From: an uncultured Sterolibacterium sp.
GTDB taxonomy: Bacteria > Pseudomonadota > Gammaproteobacteria > Burkholderiales > Rhodocyclaceae
NCBI GenBank assembly: GCA_903930535.1
Contig: CAIYYX010000051.1
Location: 1 to 64,000, forward strand
Direction of reading: 5' to 3'
Length of the DNA: 64,000 nt
Of this stretch, positions 16,871 to 25,263 are shown piece after piece. Below the pieces are notes generated by a model that did no database searches, had not been told where the DNA came from, and saw only the letters and a list, made by a program, of their open reading frames with translations. How positions within the stretch are numbered: the stretch's first letter is position 1; each line of letters begins with the position of its first letter. The position numbers and the translations under genes were made by a program.

Positions 16871-18220
16871 ATGAACCGCCCCTTATTACACCTCGCGGCC
16901 GAGCTTAGCCAAGGACGCACCACCAGCAGAGCCCTGGTCGAGGACTGTCTTGCCAGAATCTCAGACCCGCGCGGCGAAGGGGCGAGAACTTTCATCAAGA
17001 CCTATGATGTGTCGGCACGCGCCGCAGCCGACGCCGCCGACAAGATGCGTGGAGCCGGCATTGCCGCCTCACCCTATGCCGGCATTCCGGTATCCATCAA
17101 GGATTTGTTCGACGTCGCGGGGGAGATCACCACCGCGGGATCGAGAGTGCTTGCCACTGCATCACCGGCAATTTCAGACGCGCCAGTGATCGCCCGCCTG
17201 CGTGCAGCGGGGTTGGTCATCGTCGGACGGACAAACATGACGGAGTTCGCCTACTCCGGCCTTGGACTCAATCCGCATTACGGCACGCCACGCAATCCCT
17301 ACGACCGTGACGCAGGACGTATCCCAGGCGGCTCATCCTCGGGAGCCGCGATCTCTGTCTGCGATGGCATGGCGGCCGCCGGTCTCGGCACAGATACCGG
17401 TGGCTCCTGCCGCATTCCGGCGGCACTGACCGGCACGGTCGGATGGAAGCCGACGGCTAAGAGGATTCCTCTGGTCGGCGCACTGCCGCTGGCGACCAGC
17501 CTCGACTCCATAGGCGGCATAGCGCCTTCGGTTTCATGCTGCGCCATCATGGACGCCATCCTCGCCGGAGAACCTTTACTTGCGCCGCAAGCATTCCCGC
17601 TCAAAGGCCTGCGCCTCGCCGTCCCGCAGTCGCTGGTCATGGAGGATGTCGACAGCACGGTCGCGACCGCCTTCGCGCGGGCACTCGCCACGCTCTCCAG
17701 CGGCGGCGCACTGGTGCAGGATATCGCCTTGAAGGAATTGCTGGAACTGCCGGCCATCAACGCCAAGGGCGGCTTCCCTGCGGCCGAGGCCTATGCCTGG
17801 CATCGCCATCTGCTGGCGAGCAAGGGCGCTGACTATGACCCCAGGGTGAAGGTCAGAATAGAGAAAGGCGTTCAGCAAAGCGCCGCCGACTACATCGATC
17901 TTTGCGCGGCGAGAAAGGATTTCATGCGTCGCGTCGATGCTCTGTGCTCGCCGTTCGACGCCCTCATTCTGCCGACCGTACCGATCGTGGCGCCGACCAT
18001 TGGCGAATTGGCCGACGATCAGGAGTACGGCAGAGTCAATCTGCTGATGCTGCGCAATCCCACGGTGGTGAATTTCCTTGATGGCTGCGCCATCTCCATC
18101 CCCTGCCATGTTCCTGGCGAAGCACCCGTGGGTCTGATGCTGGTCGGCCGGCATGGCGCCGACCATCGCCTGTTCTCCATCGCCCTGGCCATGGAGAAAC
18201 TGCTCTCCGAATATCGGTAA
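16871..18220 (+). CDS. amidase signature family enzyme
   Basis: A 449-residue amidase-signature hydrolase. The Ser-cisSer-Lys triad is visible: Lys in VSIKDLFDV (about residue 78), the Gly/Ser-rich loop GGSSSGAAIS with the cis-serine, and the nucleophile in GTDTGGSCRIPAAL. The start at 16871 follows the cupin gene closely; longer frames overlap the cupin and lack a ribosome site. It would cleave an amide to acid plus ammonia, or act on a carbamate. GatA is unlikely because no gatB or gatC is present. With the cysteine hydrolase upstream, it suggests amide-containing substrates. Confidence 0.88.
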   Translation: MNRPLLHLAAELSQGRTTSRALVEDCLARISDPRGEGARTFIKTYDVSARAAADAADKMRGAGIAASPYAGIPVSIKDLFDVAGEITTAGSRVLATASPAISDAPVIARLRAAGLVIVGRTNMTEFAYSGLGLNPHYGTPRNPYDRDAGRIPGGSSSGAAISVCDGMAAAGLGTDTGGSCRIPAALTGTVGWKPTAKRIPLVGALPLATSLDSIGGIAPSVSCCAIMDAILAGEPLLAPQAFPLKGLRLAVPQSLVMEDVDSTVATAFARALATLSSGGALVQDIALKELLELPAINAKGGFPAAEAYAWHRHLLASKGADYDPRVKVRIEKGVQQSAADYIDLCAARKDFMRRVDALCSPFDALILPTVPIVAPTIGELADDQEYGRVNLLMLRNPTVVNFLDGCAISIPCHVPGEAPVGLMLVGRHGADHRLFSIALAMEKLLSEYR

Positions 18221-18267
18221 GTCGGGCTTTCGATGGAGACACCCGGACGGCTGCAGCCCGACCTACG
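18221..18267. repeat. REP-like palindromic element, copy A
   Basis: A 47-base element starting right after the amidase stop codon. Its outer arms GTCGGGCT and AGCCCGAC are perfect inverted repeats, followed by CCTACG. The core matches copy B at 49792-49838 in inverted orientation with 39 of 42 bases identical. It overlaps the stop codon of the converging GntR gene and may help terminate transcription. Confidence 0.8.
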
Positions 18268-18994
18268 TTCCGTAAGAAACCTGGCCAGCAAGGTGCTGCA
18301 TGATGTGGCTGCGGAACGATTCGATGTGATTGCGCACGGCATTGCTGGCGGCATCGGGAGAGGATCTCTTGATCGCCTCCAGGATGGCCCGATGCTGTTC
18401 CTTGACGGCGATGTGATGCACCGGATCGCGCAGGGAGATGAACCAGAAGCGCAGCGAAGAGTCGTGCAGGGTGCGCACGAAGTCGGTGAGCACCGCATTT
18501 CCCGCCGCCCGCGACAGGGCATTATGGAAGTCGCGATCGAGAAGCATCTGTCTATCGGTATCCGAGTCCGTAGCGGTTTTTTCCGCCTCGTCGAGGATTC
18601 TTTCCATTTCGGCGATATCGCTTTCGCCGGCGCGTGCCGCCGCCAGCCTGGCGCAGTAGGACTCATTGATGATGCGGACATCAATCATCTCCAGGATGTC
18701 GTTGAGACTGACCGCCTTGACGATGACGCCCTTGCGCGGAATCACCTCGACCATGCCTTCCAGCATCAACCGGTTCAGGGCCTGATGCACAGGGGTGCGG
18801 CCGATCTTGAGCAGCTTGCTGACCTGGGCCTCGTTCAGATATTCGCCGGGGCGAAAGCGCAAGGTGATGATCTCGTGCTTGATCTGCTCGTAGGCCTGAG
18901 TATGCAATGCCGTCTTGGGCGCGCGCTCCTTGGCCGCAACTGAAATCCTCGCCGCGGCCTTGACCGCATGCCTTGCGCCGCCATTTCCACTCAT
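18263..18994 (-). CDS. GntR family transcriptional regulator (FCD subfamily)
   Basis: A 243-residue regulator. An N-terminal winged helix (about residues 30-95) includes EAQVSKLLKIGRTPVHQALNRLMLEGMVEV. The C-terminal all-helical FCD ligand domain (about 105-235) has the metal-site pattern D...H...H seen in LDRDFHNAL, EQHRAI and RNHIES. The start at 18994 overlaps the stop of the upstream ligase gene (ATGA), so the two are one operon. FCD regulators usually respond to carboxylic acids or CoA esters of the pathway they control. Likely targets are its own operon, the divergent molybdenum hydroxylase operon, and perhaps the promoters with shared palindromes. Whether it represses or activates is not visible. 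Confidence 0.92.
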   Translation of the reverse strand: MSGNGGARHAVKAAARISVAAKERAPKTALHTQAYEQIKHEIITLRFRPGEYLNEAQVSKLLKIGRTPVHQALNRLMLEGMVEVIPRKGVIVKAVSLNDILEMIDVRIINESYCARLAAARAGESDIAEMERILDEAEKTATDSDTDRQMLLDRDFHNALSRAAGNAVLTDFVRTLHDSSLRFWFISLRDPVHHIAVKEQHRAILEAIKRSSPDAASNAVRNHIESFRSHIMQHLAGQVSYGT

Positions 18995-20583
18995 AGCTTG
19001 TCCAATTGCCGCAGCTTGAATCGCTGGATCTTGCCCGTGACGGTCTTTGGCAACTGCTCCACAAAGGCAAACCAGCGCGGGTACTTGTAACCCGCCAGGT
19101 TGGACTTGCAAAACTGCTTCAACTCCTCGACTGTCGCATCACACGCGTCAGCGGCATTTTTCGCCACAATGTAAGCCGCCGGCTTGATCAGTCCGTCCTC
19201 GTCTGCACGTCCCACCACTGCGGCCTCGCGCACCTTGGGATGTTCCAGAAGCTTGCTTTCGATCTCCACGGGAGAACACCACATGGCACCGACCTTCAAC
19301 ATGTCGTCGCCGCGACCGGCATTGGTGTAATAGCCCATCGCGTCGTATGTATACATGTCGCCGGTATTGATCCATTCCCCGCACATGGTCTGCGCCGTCT
19401 TCTCGGGATTGTTCCAGTAGCAGCGCGCGTTTGACTGTCCCTTGACCATCAGTATTCCGACTTCTCCCGGGGCCACGACGTTTCCCATATCGTCCACCAC
19501 CTTCACCTCATAGCCCGGCACTGCCCGGCCCGAAGACCCGGGCTTGATGTCGCCGTGGCGGTTGGAGATGAAAATGTGCAAGACCTCGGTCGAGCCGATG
19601 CCGTCGAGAATGGCAATGCCGGTTTTCTCCTGCCACCTTTGGAAAATCGGTGCGGGCAGAGCCTCGCCGGCGGAAGCGGCCACCCTGATGGAACCAAGAT
19701 CGTGCGAGGCGCTTTCGAGCGCATGAAGCTGTTGACCATAAAGGGTCGGCACGGCGAAATAGATGGAGGGGCGATATTTTTCTATCATCCTGAAGGCCAT
19801 CTCGGCGGAGGGCAGTTCTTCGCAGAGCGCTATCGTCGCGCCGGCCCAGAGCGGAAAAGTCATGCCGCCACCGAAGCCATAGGAGAAGAACAGCTTGCTG
19901 GCGCAAAACACCGTGTCACTCTGCTCGATGCCAAGGATGCCGACGCCGTATCTGGCGCTGGTGACCACCATATCGCGGTGAACATGGACCACGCCTTTGG
20001 GCTTGCCTGTCGATCCCGAGGAATAGAGCCAGAAGCAGTCTTCGTCCGGACGCGTCTGCGCCGGAAGAAGGCTGTCAGAAGCCGTCTCCATCAGCGCGGC
20101 GATGGCATCTGTCGACAGCATATGAGCGGGTTTATGCGAGGCGGTGTTGGCAGCGGCAACAACCTCCTCGGCCAACTCAGTGGAATAGATCACCCCGACA
20201 CACGCGGAATCCTCTATCAGATGCCGGTAGTCAGGCGCCTTGAGAAGCGTATTGACCACGACGGGAACGAAGCCGGCTTTGATCGCTCCCCAGAAGGCAT
20301 AGAAAAACAACGGCGAGTCCTTGACCGCCATGAGTATCCGCTCGCCGCGCCCAATGCCTTGCGACTGCAGGGCATTGCCGCAACGCGCCACCCTCCTGGC
20401 CAGTTGGCCGTAGCTCACCTCCTCGCGATCGCTCCTTAATGCGATCGTATCGCTGCGCCCTTCAGTCACATGGCGATCGATAAACGAAACGGCCACATTG
20501 AACACCGAAGGGAAACGAATCGCCGCCGGTGATTCACTGTTGTCTATAATGACTTCATGCGCTTTTGTCGCCAATTCTGCCAT
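18991..20583 (-). CDS. AMP-forming aryl-CoA ligase (benzoate-CoA ligase family)
   Basis: A 530-residue adenylate-forming ligase. The phosphate loop is LYSSGSTGKPKGVVHVHRD (about residue 190) and the hinge is GRGDDMLKVGAMWCSPVEIE. The C-terminal lysine is in PKTVTGKIQR. The segment IGSTEVLHIFISNRHGDIKPG is very close in style to benzoate/aminobenzoate-CoA ligases. The ATG at 20583 has GAGAGGAG just upstream. The frame stays open far beyond it, but that extension is antisense to the molybdenum hydroxylase gene. It is co-transcribed with the GntR gene and divergent from the hydroxylase operon, so ligase and hydroxylase probably serve the same pathway. Confidence 0.92.
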   Translation of the reverse strand: MAELATKAHEVIIDNSESPAAIRFPSVFNVAVSFIDRHVTEGRSDTIALRSDREEVSYGQLARRVARCGNALQSQGIGRGERILMAVKDSPLFFYAFWGAIKAGFVPVVVNTLLKAPDYRHLIEDSACVGVIYSTELAEEVVAAANTASHKPAHMLSTDAIAALMETASDSLLPAQTRPDEDCFWLYSSGSTGKPKGVVHVHRDMVVTSARYGVGILGIEQSDTVFCASKLFFSYGFGGGMTFPLWAGATIALCEELPSAEMAFRMIEKYRPSIYFAVPTLYGQQLHALESASHDLGSIRVAASAGEALPAPIFQRWQEKTGIAILDGIGSTEVLHIFISNRHGDIKPGSSGRAVPGYEVKVVDDMGNVVAPGEVGILMVKGQSNARCYWNNPEKTAQTMCGEWINTGDMYTYDAMGYYTNAGRGDDMLKVGAMWCSPVEIESKLLEHPKVREAAVVGRADEDGLIKPAAYIVAKNAADACDATVEELKQFCKSNLAGYKYPRWFAFVEQLPKTVTGKIQRFKLRQLDKL

Positions 20584-20627
20584 CCGATTTTCTCCTCTCG
20601 CGCCATTGCCGCATGCACAGCAAGCAA

Positions 20628-20667
20628 CAAGAGTGCTCTTGACAGCCTCCGGGCGGCGGCTGATAAT
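20628..20667 (+). promoter_or_regulatory. sigma-70-type promoter with palindromic operator upstream of the Mo-hydroxylase operon
   Basis: TTGACA at 20639-20644 and GATAAT at 20662-20667 with a 17-base spacer form a near-consensus promoter reading towards the gene at 20767. The palindrome CAAGAG-TG-CTCTTG (20628-20641) overlaps the -35 box, a good site for a repressor. The GntR regulator of the divergent operon is the obvious candidate; this link is inferred. Confidence 0.65.
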
Positions 20668-20766
20668 GTAGAATATCACAAGCGTTTCAGATGAAGCAAG
20701 GCTGCGGAAAATGCCGCGGTAACCCCCATATATCTCCCGTCTTCGGGGCAGAAGAGGAAATCCTTC

Positions 20767-23739
20767 ATGAAGCATGAAGTCCATGTCGGCAAACACGTCG
20801 GCCGGCCCATGGAGCGCGTCGAAGATGCGCAGTTGCTTGCCGGTCAGGCCTTGTTTTGCGGCGACATGCCCGAGCGCGACGGCACCCTGCAGGCGGCGAT
20901 TCTGCGCTCCCCCCATGCCCATGCCGAAATCCTTTCCATCGACACCTCTGAGGCGCTCCTGCAGCCGGGAGTCGAGGCCATACTCACCGGCAAGGAAATC
21001 AAGGAGGACTCCGATCCTTTCCTGATCGTCCTGCGCCAACCGATGGATCAGTGGTCTCTTGCCACCGATCGCGTCCGCTTCGTCGGCGAAGCGGTGGCCG
21101 TGGTGGTGGCCAAGGATCGCTATCTCGCCGAGGACGCGCTGGATTACATCAAAGTCGTCTACAAGCCCTTGCCCATTGCCCTCCACCCCCTGGAAGCGGC
21201 CAAGGACGGTGCGCCTCTGGTGCATCCAGCAGTCGGTTCCAACGTCGTATCGACGCGTCACTTCAGCTATGGCGAGCCCGACAAGGCCTTTGCCGAAGCA
21301 GACCGGGTGGTGGAACTGACCATAGACTATCCGCGCAACTCGCAGACGCCACTCGAAGGCTATGTGGTGCTGGCAGACTACCGGCGCGAAGAGCAGGTCT
21401 ATGATGTACAGTCGAATTTCCAGGGGCCATTCACCGTACACCCGGTGATGTCCAAGGCCTTGCGGGTCAAGGGGCCGCAGCTGCGCATGCGCTCGCCGGC
21501 CTTCTCGGGCGGCGGATTCGGCGTCAAGCAGGCGATGTTTCCCTATGTCGTTCTGATGTGCATCGCTTCGCGCCGCGTCGGCCGTCCGGTGAAATGGGTC
21601 GAGGACAGGCTGGAGCATCTGACCGCGGCCATCGCCGCCCCCAACCGGATCATCCGCGGCCAGGCTGCAGTGATGAACGACGGCAAGGTGATCGGCTTCC
21701 GCTTCGAGCAGCTCGACGATTACGGTGCCTACCTGCGCCCGCCAATGCCGGGGCCGCTCTATCGCCAGCACGGCATCATGACCGGCGGCTACGATGTCAA
21801 GCACATGACCATCACCAACCGTCTGGTCATGACCAACAAGACGCCCTCGGGCATGGTTCGCGGCTTCGGCGGACCGCAGATTTACTATGCCATCGAGCGG
21901 CTGATGCAAACAGTGGCGGTCGAGCTGGGCATGGATCATCTGGACCTGATCCGGAAGAATCTCATACCCGCGGGCTCCTTCCCTTATCGGGCCGCGGCAG
22001 GTGCGTTGATTGACTCCGGCGATTACCAGATGGCCCTGGAAATTGCCACCCGCGACGGCAAGCTCGACGAGCTGAAAGGCCGCCGAGAAAAAGCGCGTGC
22101 CGAGGGCAGGCTTTACGGCATCGGTTATGCCGTGGTGGTCGAGCCGGCGCAATCGAACATGGGTTACCTCAGCACCATCAATACCGTCGAAGAGCGCCAC
22201 AAGGCCGGCCCCAAGGGCGGCAACGTCGCCTATTGCACGGTCAATGTCGATGCCCTGGGGGGAGTGAGTCTCACCGCCGACAGCCTGCCCCAGGGGCAAG
22301 GTCATGCCACGGTGCTCAGCCAGATTGTTGCCGATGAGTTGGGCATCGAGCCCCACGACATCGTCTGCAATATGGAACGCGACACACAGCGGGATCCCTG
22401 GTCGATTGCCACCGGCAACTATTCCAGCCGCTTCAGTTCTGCTACGGCACCGGCAGCGAGGCTCGCTGCGCGAAAAATTCGCGCAAAGATGGCAAAAATC
22501 GCCGCGCACTTCCTCAAGGTCTCCCCCGACAAGATCGACTTTTCCGAGGGCAAGATTTTCGCCATCGAAGATCCCCAGAAGACGCTGCGTTTTTCGCGCG
22601 TCGCCGGCACAGCGCACTGGTCGCCTGGCGAGTTGCCGCCCGACATGGAACCGGGGATGTGCGAGATCGGTGTCTGGTCGGCGCCTGAGCTCGAGCCCCC
22701 GAACGATGCTGACCAGATCAACACCTCGCTGACCTATGGCTTCGTCTTCGACTATTGCGGCGTCGAAATCGACAGGGATACCGGCGAAGTGAATATCGAC
22801 CGCTATGTCACCATGCACGACTCTGGCAAACTGCTCAATCCACTTCTGGCCGACGGCCAGGTCTATGGCGGCTTCGCCTGGGGCGTGGGCGCGGCCTTGC
22901 GCGAGGAATTTGTCTATGGCGAGGACGGCAGCTTTCTCTCGGGCACTTTCGCGGACTATCTCTGCCCCACCGCCTGCGAAGTGCCGGAACCCCTGATTCT
23001 GCACATGGAGTCACCCTCACCCTTCACCCCTCTGGGGGCGAAAGGCATCGCCGAAGGCAATGTCATGAGCACCCCGGTATGCATCGCCAATGCCGTCGCT
23101 GACGCCACCGGCATCAGGGATTTGCGCCTGCCACTGACCCCGGCCAAGGTCGCCGCCCTGATCCAGGGGCAGGAACCTGCGCGGCCTAAAGGAAATCAAG
23201 CTACGCCACCCATGGAGTTAAGCGACAGAGGCATCCGCGGACAAGGCACGGCATTCGTCGCCGCGGCACCTGAACTGGTCTGGCAGACCCTTGTCGATCC
23301 AGACCAGTTGGCCCGCGTGATCCCGGGCTGCCACAAAATGGAACTCGTCGGCCCCGGCAGCTATCGCGCCGAAATGTCTCTGGGCGTGGGCATCGTGCGC
23401 GGGAGATTCGAGGCCAGGGTCAGCCTGACCGATCTCAATCCGCCAAAGTCAGCCGTCATCTCGGGCAGCCTCGAAGGCCCGCTCGGCTCCTCCAGCGGCA
23501 GCGGCAACGTCAGGCTTGTGGCCGTCGAAGGCGGCACAAGGATTTCCTACGATTACGGCTTCGACATCAGCGGCAAGGTCGCAGCCGTCGGCGGGCGCAT
23601 GCTCGACGGCGCCGCAAGGGTCTTGATGAGCCAGTTTTTTCAGAGGCTGGGCTCCTTGACTGAAGGGCCTGGAAAAATATCCGCCGCGCCGCCCTCCTGG
23701 TGGCAGCGCCTTCTCAAGCTGTTGGGGATTGCCCGATGA
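20767..23739 (+). CDS. molybdenum hydroxylase large subunit fused to a CoxG-like domain
   Basis: A 990-residue protein. Residues 1 to about 800 are a xanthine dehydrogenase / CO dehydrogenase type molybdopterin subunit: the opening HVGRPMERVEDAQLLAGQA, SGGGFGVKQAMFPY, GMVRGFGGPQ, and the catalytic glutamate in GAKGIAEGN (about E763). From the internal methionine near residue 816 a complete CoxG-like SRPBCC domain follows, with ELVWQTLVDPDQLARVIPGC and SGKVAAVGGRM. In most organisms CoxG is a separate protein that tethers CoxDE maturation factors to the membrane. A fusion could localise or mature the enzyme. AGAGGAAA precedes the start. The four-base overlap with the next gene shows an L-M-S operon. 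The CO dehydrogenase loop (AYRCSFR) is absent, so CO is not the substrate; an aromatic ring or N-heterocycle hydroxylation is likely. Confidence 0.9.
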   Translation: MKHEVHVGKHVGRPMERVEDAQLLAGQALFCGDMPERDGTLQAAILRSPHAHAEILSIDTSEALLQPGVEAILTGKEIKEDSDPFLIVLRQPMDQWSLATDRVRFVGEAVAVVVAKDRYLAEDALDYIKVVYKPLPIALHPLEAAKDGAPLVHPAVGSNVVSTRHFSYGEPDKAFAEADRVVELTIDYPRNSQTPLEGYVVLADYRREEQVYDVQSNFQGPFTVHPVMSKALRVKGPQLRMRSPAFSGGGFGVKQAMFPYVVLMCIASRRVGRPVKWVEDRLEHLTAAIAAPNRIIRGQAAVMNDGKVIGFRFEQLDDYGAYLRPPMPGPLYRQHGIMTGGYDVKHMTITNRLVMTNKTPSGMVRGFGGPQIYYAIERLMQTVAVELGMDHLDLIRKNLIPAGSFPYRAAAGALIDSGDYQMALEIATRDGKLDELKGRREKARAEGRLYGIGYAVVVEPAQSNMGYLSTINTVEERHKAGPKGGNVAYCTVNVDALGGVSLTADSLPQGQGHATVLSQIVADELGIEPHDIVCNMERDTQRDPWSIATGNYSSRFSSATAPAARLAARKIRAKMAKIAAHFLKVSPDKIDFSEGKIFAIEDPQKTLRFSRVAGTAHWSPGELPPDMEPGMCEIGVWSAPELEPPNDADQINTSLTYGFVFDYCGVEIDRDTGEVNIDRYVTMHDSGKLLNPLLADGQVYGGFAWGVGAALREEFVYGEDGSFLSGTFADYLCPTACEVPEPLILHMESPSPFTPLGAKGIAEGNVMSTPVCIANAVADATGIRDLRLPLTPAKVAALIQGQEPARPKGNQATPPMELSDRGIRGQGTAFVAAAPELVWQTLVDPDQLARVIPGCHKMELVGPGSYRAEMSLGVGIVRGRFEARVSLTDLNPPKSAVISGSLEGPLGSSSGSGNVRLVAVEGGTRISYDYGFDISGKVAAVGGRMLDGAARVLMSQFFQRLGSLTEGPGKISAAPPSWWQRLLKLLGIAR

Positions 23740-24563
23740 AGCCGCACAGTTTCGAATACCTCCGTCCCGCCAGCATCGAGGAAACCGTCGCTTGTCTCGC
23801 GCGTCATAGCGAGGATGCGCGCATCATCGCCGGCGGCCTGTCCCTGGTCGCCATGATGAATTTCCGCCTGGTCGAAACCAAGTTTCTGGTCGACGTCGCC
23901 AACATCAAGGCCTTGAACTATATCCGCGTCGATGCTGACCACATCGAGGTAGGGGCGGCGACCACGCAGGCGCAACTCTTGGCCTGGCCGGAACTGGCAA
24001 GCCTGTCTCCCCTGCTCGCCAAAGGCATGCCATTCATCGGCCATTTCCAGACGCGGGCCCGCGGTACCGTGGGCGGCAGCATCGCCCACAGCGACCCCAG
24101 TTCCGAGTTGCCGCTATGCCTGATTACACTGGGCGGATCGGTGATGCTGCGCTCCAAGGCCGGCTCGCGCGAAGTCACGGCGGAGGATTTCCAGGTCGGC
24201 CTGATGCAGACCTCACGCCGCCCCGACGAGATGGTCGTCGCAGTCAGATTCCCGATTCGCAAAAAGGGTGCGGGTTACTCCTTCCTGGAGATGGCTATGA
24301 GGAAGGGCGACCTGGCAATTTGCGCAGTCGCGGCAGAGGTCAGGGATGGCAGCATTCGCCTGGGCGTGGGCGGCGTCGCCGACAAGCCGGCGGTGCGCGA
24401 GTGGAAAGATCTCGGCGATGCTGCACTCGATGAGGCACTCAATGAATTCGCCTGGGACCTGGGCGGCAGCGACGACGTTCATGCGACGGCCACGTTCCGG
24501 CGGCAACTCATCCGGCGCCTGGGTCGTCGGGCAATTTTGGAGGCAAGAGAATGTCGCAACTGA
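23736..24563 (+). CDS. molybdenum hydroxylase FAD-binding subunit
   Basis: A 275-residue CoxM/XdhB-like subunit that passes electrons from the iron-sulfur subunit to the acceptor. The FAD pyrophosphate site is ARIIAGGLSLVAMMNFRL (about residues 29-46). The second FAD motif is RARGTVGGSIAHSDPSSELP (about 105-124). It lacks the 40-residue insertion carrying an extra [4Fe-4S] cluster that marks 4-hydroxybenzoyl-CoA reductase HcrB, which argues against that enzyme. The usual AGGQSL motif is AGGLSL here. The start overlaps the large-subunit stop by four bases (ATGA). Confidence 0.93.
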   Translation: MKPHSFEYLRPASIEETVACLARHSEDARIIAGGLSLVAMMNFRLVETKFLVDVANIKALNYIRVDADHIEVGAATTQAQLLAWPELASLSPLLAKGMPFIGHFQTRARGTVGGSIAHSDPSSELPLCLITLGGSVMLRSKAGSREVTAEDFQVGLMQTSRRPDEMVVAVRFPIRKKGAGYSFLEMAMRKGDLAICAVAAEVRDGSIRLGVGGVADKPAVREWKDLGDAALDEALNEFAWDLGGSDDVHATATFRRQLIRRLGRRAILEARECRN

Positions 24564-25048
24564 ACAACGACGGCCGCAGTTCCGTCAGCTTCATCCTCAA
24601 CGGCAACCCGGTCACAGGCTATGCCGAGCCGCGCATGCTGCTCACCGATTTCCTGCGCGAGGAAATGGGACTGACGGAAATCCATGTCGGCTGCGAGCAC
24701 GGCGTCTGCGGCGCCTGCACCATACGCATGGATGGATTGCCGGCGCGCGCCTGCCTCACATTCGCCATTCAGGCCGAAGGCCATCGCATCGACACGGTGC
24801 AAAGCCTGGCGCAGCCGAGCGGTGTTTTGTCCGACCTGCAACTCGCCTTCCGCAAGCACCACGCGCTGCAGTGCGGCTATTGCACGCCGGGCATCCTGAT
24901 GTCTTCCTCAGCCTTTCTGGAAATCAATCACGATCCCAGCGAGGAAGAAGTGCGCGACATGCTGAGCGGCCATCTCTGCCGTTGCACAGGCTATGTCGGC
25001 ATGGTCCGGGCCATTCTTGAAGTGGCCAGGAACCGCATCTCCGCTTAA
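24551..25048 (+). CDS. molybdenum hydroxylase [2Fe-2S] subunit
   Basis: A 165-residue CoxS/XdhC-type small subunit with two [2Fe-2S] clusters. The plant-ferredoxin-type N-terminal cluster uses the cysteines of GCEHGVCGACTIRMDG plus the downstream cysteine in PARAC. The C-terminal four-helix domain uses QCGYCTPG and HLCRCTGY. The start lies 13 bases inside the end of the FAD subunit gene. It completes a three-subunit hydroxylase. A hairpin terminator follows at 25057-25080. No genes for cofactor sulfuration or insertion are nearby. Confidence 0.95.
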   Translation: MSQLNNDGRSSVSFILNGNPVTGYAEPRMLLTDFLREEMGLTEIHVGCEHGVCGACTIRMDGLPARACLTFAIQAEGHRIDTVQSLAQPSGVLSDLQLAFRKHHALQCGYCTPGILMSSSAFLEINHDPSEEEVRDMLSGHLCRCTGYVGMVRAILEVARNRISA

Positions 25049-25056
25049 GGCTGTTC

Positions 25057-25085
25057 TGCCGGAGCCTGTCGGCTCCGGCACTTCC
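25057..25085 (+). terminator. hairpin terminator after the Mo-hydroxylase operon
   Basis: A perfect 10-base stem TGCCGGAGCC / GGCTCCGGCA with a TGTC loop lies nine bases after the small-subunit stop. It is followed by a pyrimidine-rich stretch rather than a pure T tract. It separates the hydroxylase operon from UbiD 2. Confidence 0.65.
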
Positions 25086-25130
25086 CTCCCCGCCCAAGTC
25101 CTGGGCAGAATCCCCGTTTTCAAAGTGGGC

Positions 25131-25185
25131 TTGACAGTCCTTCCCGGATGTTCTATCTTTGCAACAACATCTACAGATGTCTGAT
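25131..25185 (+). promoter_or_regulatory. promoter and operator upstream of UbiD 2
   Basis: TTGACA at 25131-25136 and TATCTT at 25154-25159 with a 17-base spacer. The sequence TACAGATGTCTGAT at 25172-25185 lies just downstream of the expected start point. The same 14 bases occur in the promoter of the ligase gene at 28460, so a common regulator is likely. ACATCT-AC-AGATGT (25167-25180) is an overlapping perfect inverted repeat. Confidence 0.65.
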
Positions 25186-25263
25186 CAATTGGTGTAGAAA
25201 CCGATAGAATGCAGCATCTTCTAGCGGCTCACGGATTTGCAATCAACGACGAAGGGGTATCGT

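Noticed and set aside
18991-23004. An open frame of 1,337 codons spanning the ligase and running antisense through most of the molybdenum hydroxylase gene
   Set aside because: The part upstream of 20583 is the antisense shadow of a well-supported gene in high-GC sequence. The ligase has its own ribosome site and normal length from 20583.
20767-25048. CO dehydrogenase or 4-hydroxybenzoyl-CoA reductase identity of the molybdenum enzyme
   Set aside because: The CO dehydrogenase AYRCSFR loop is absent, and the FAD subunit lacks the [4Fe-4S] insertion of HcrB.
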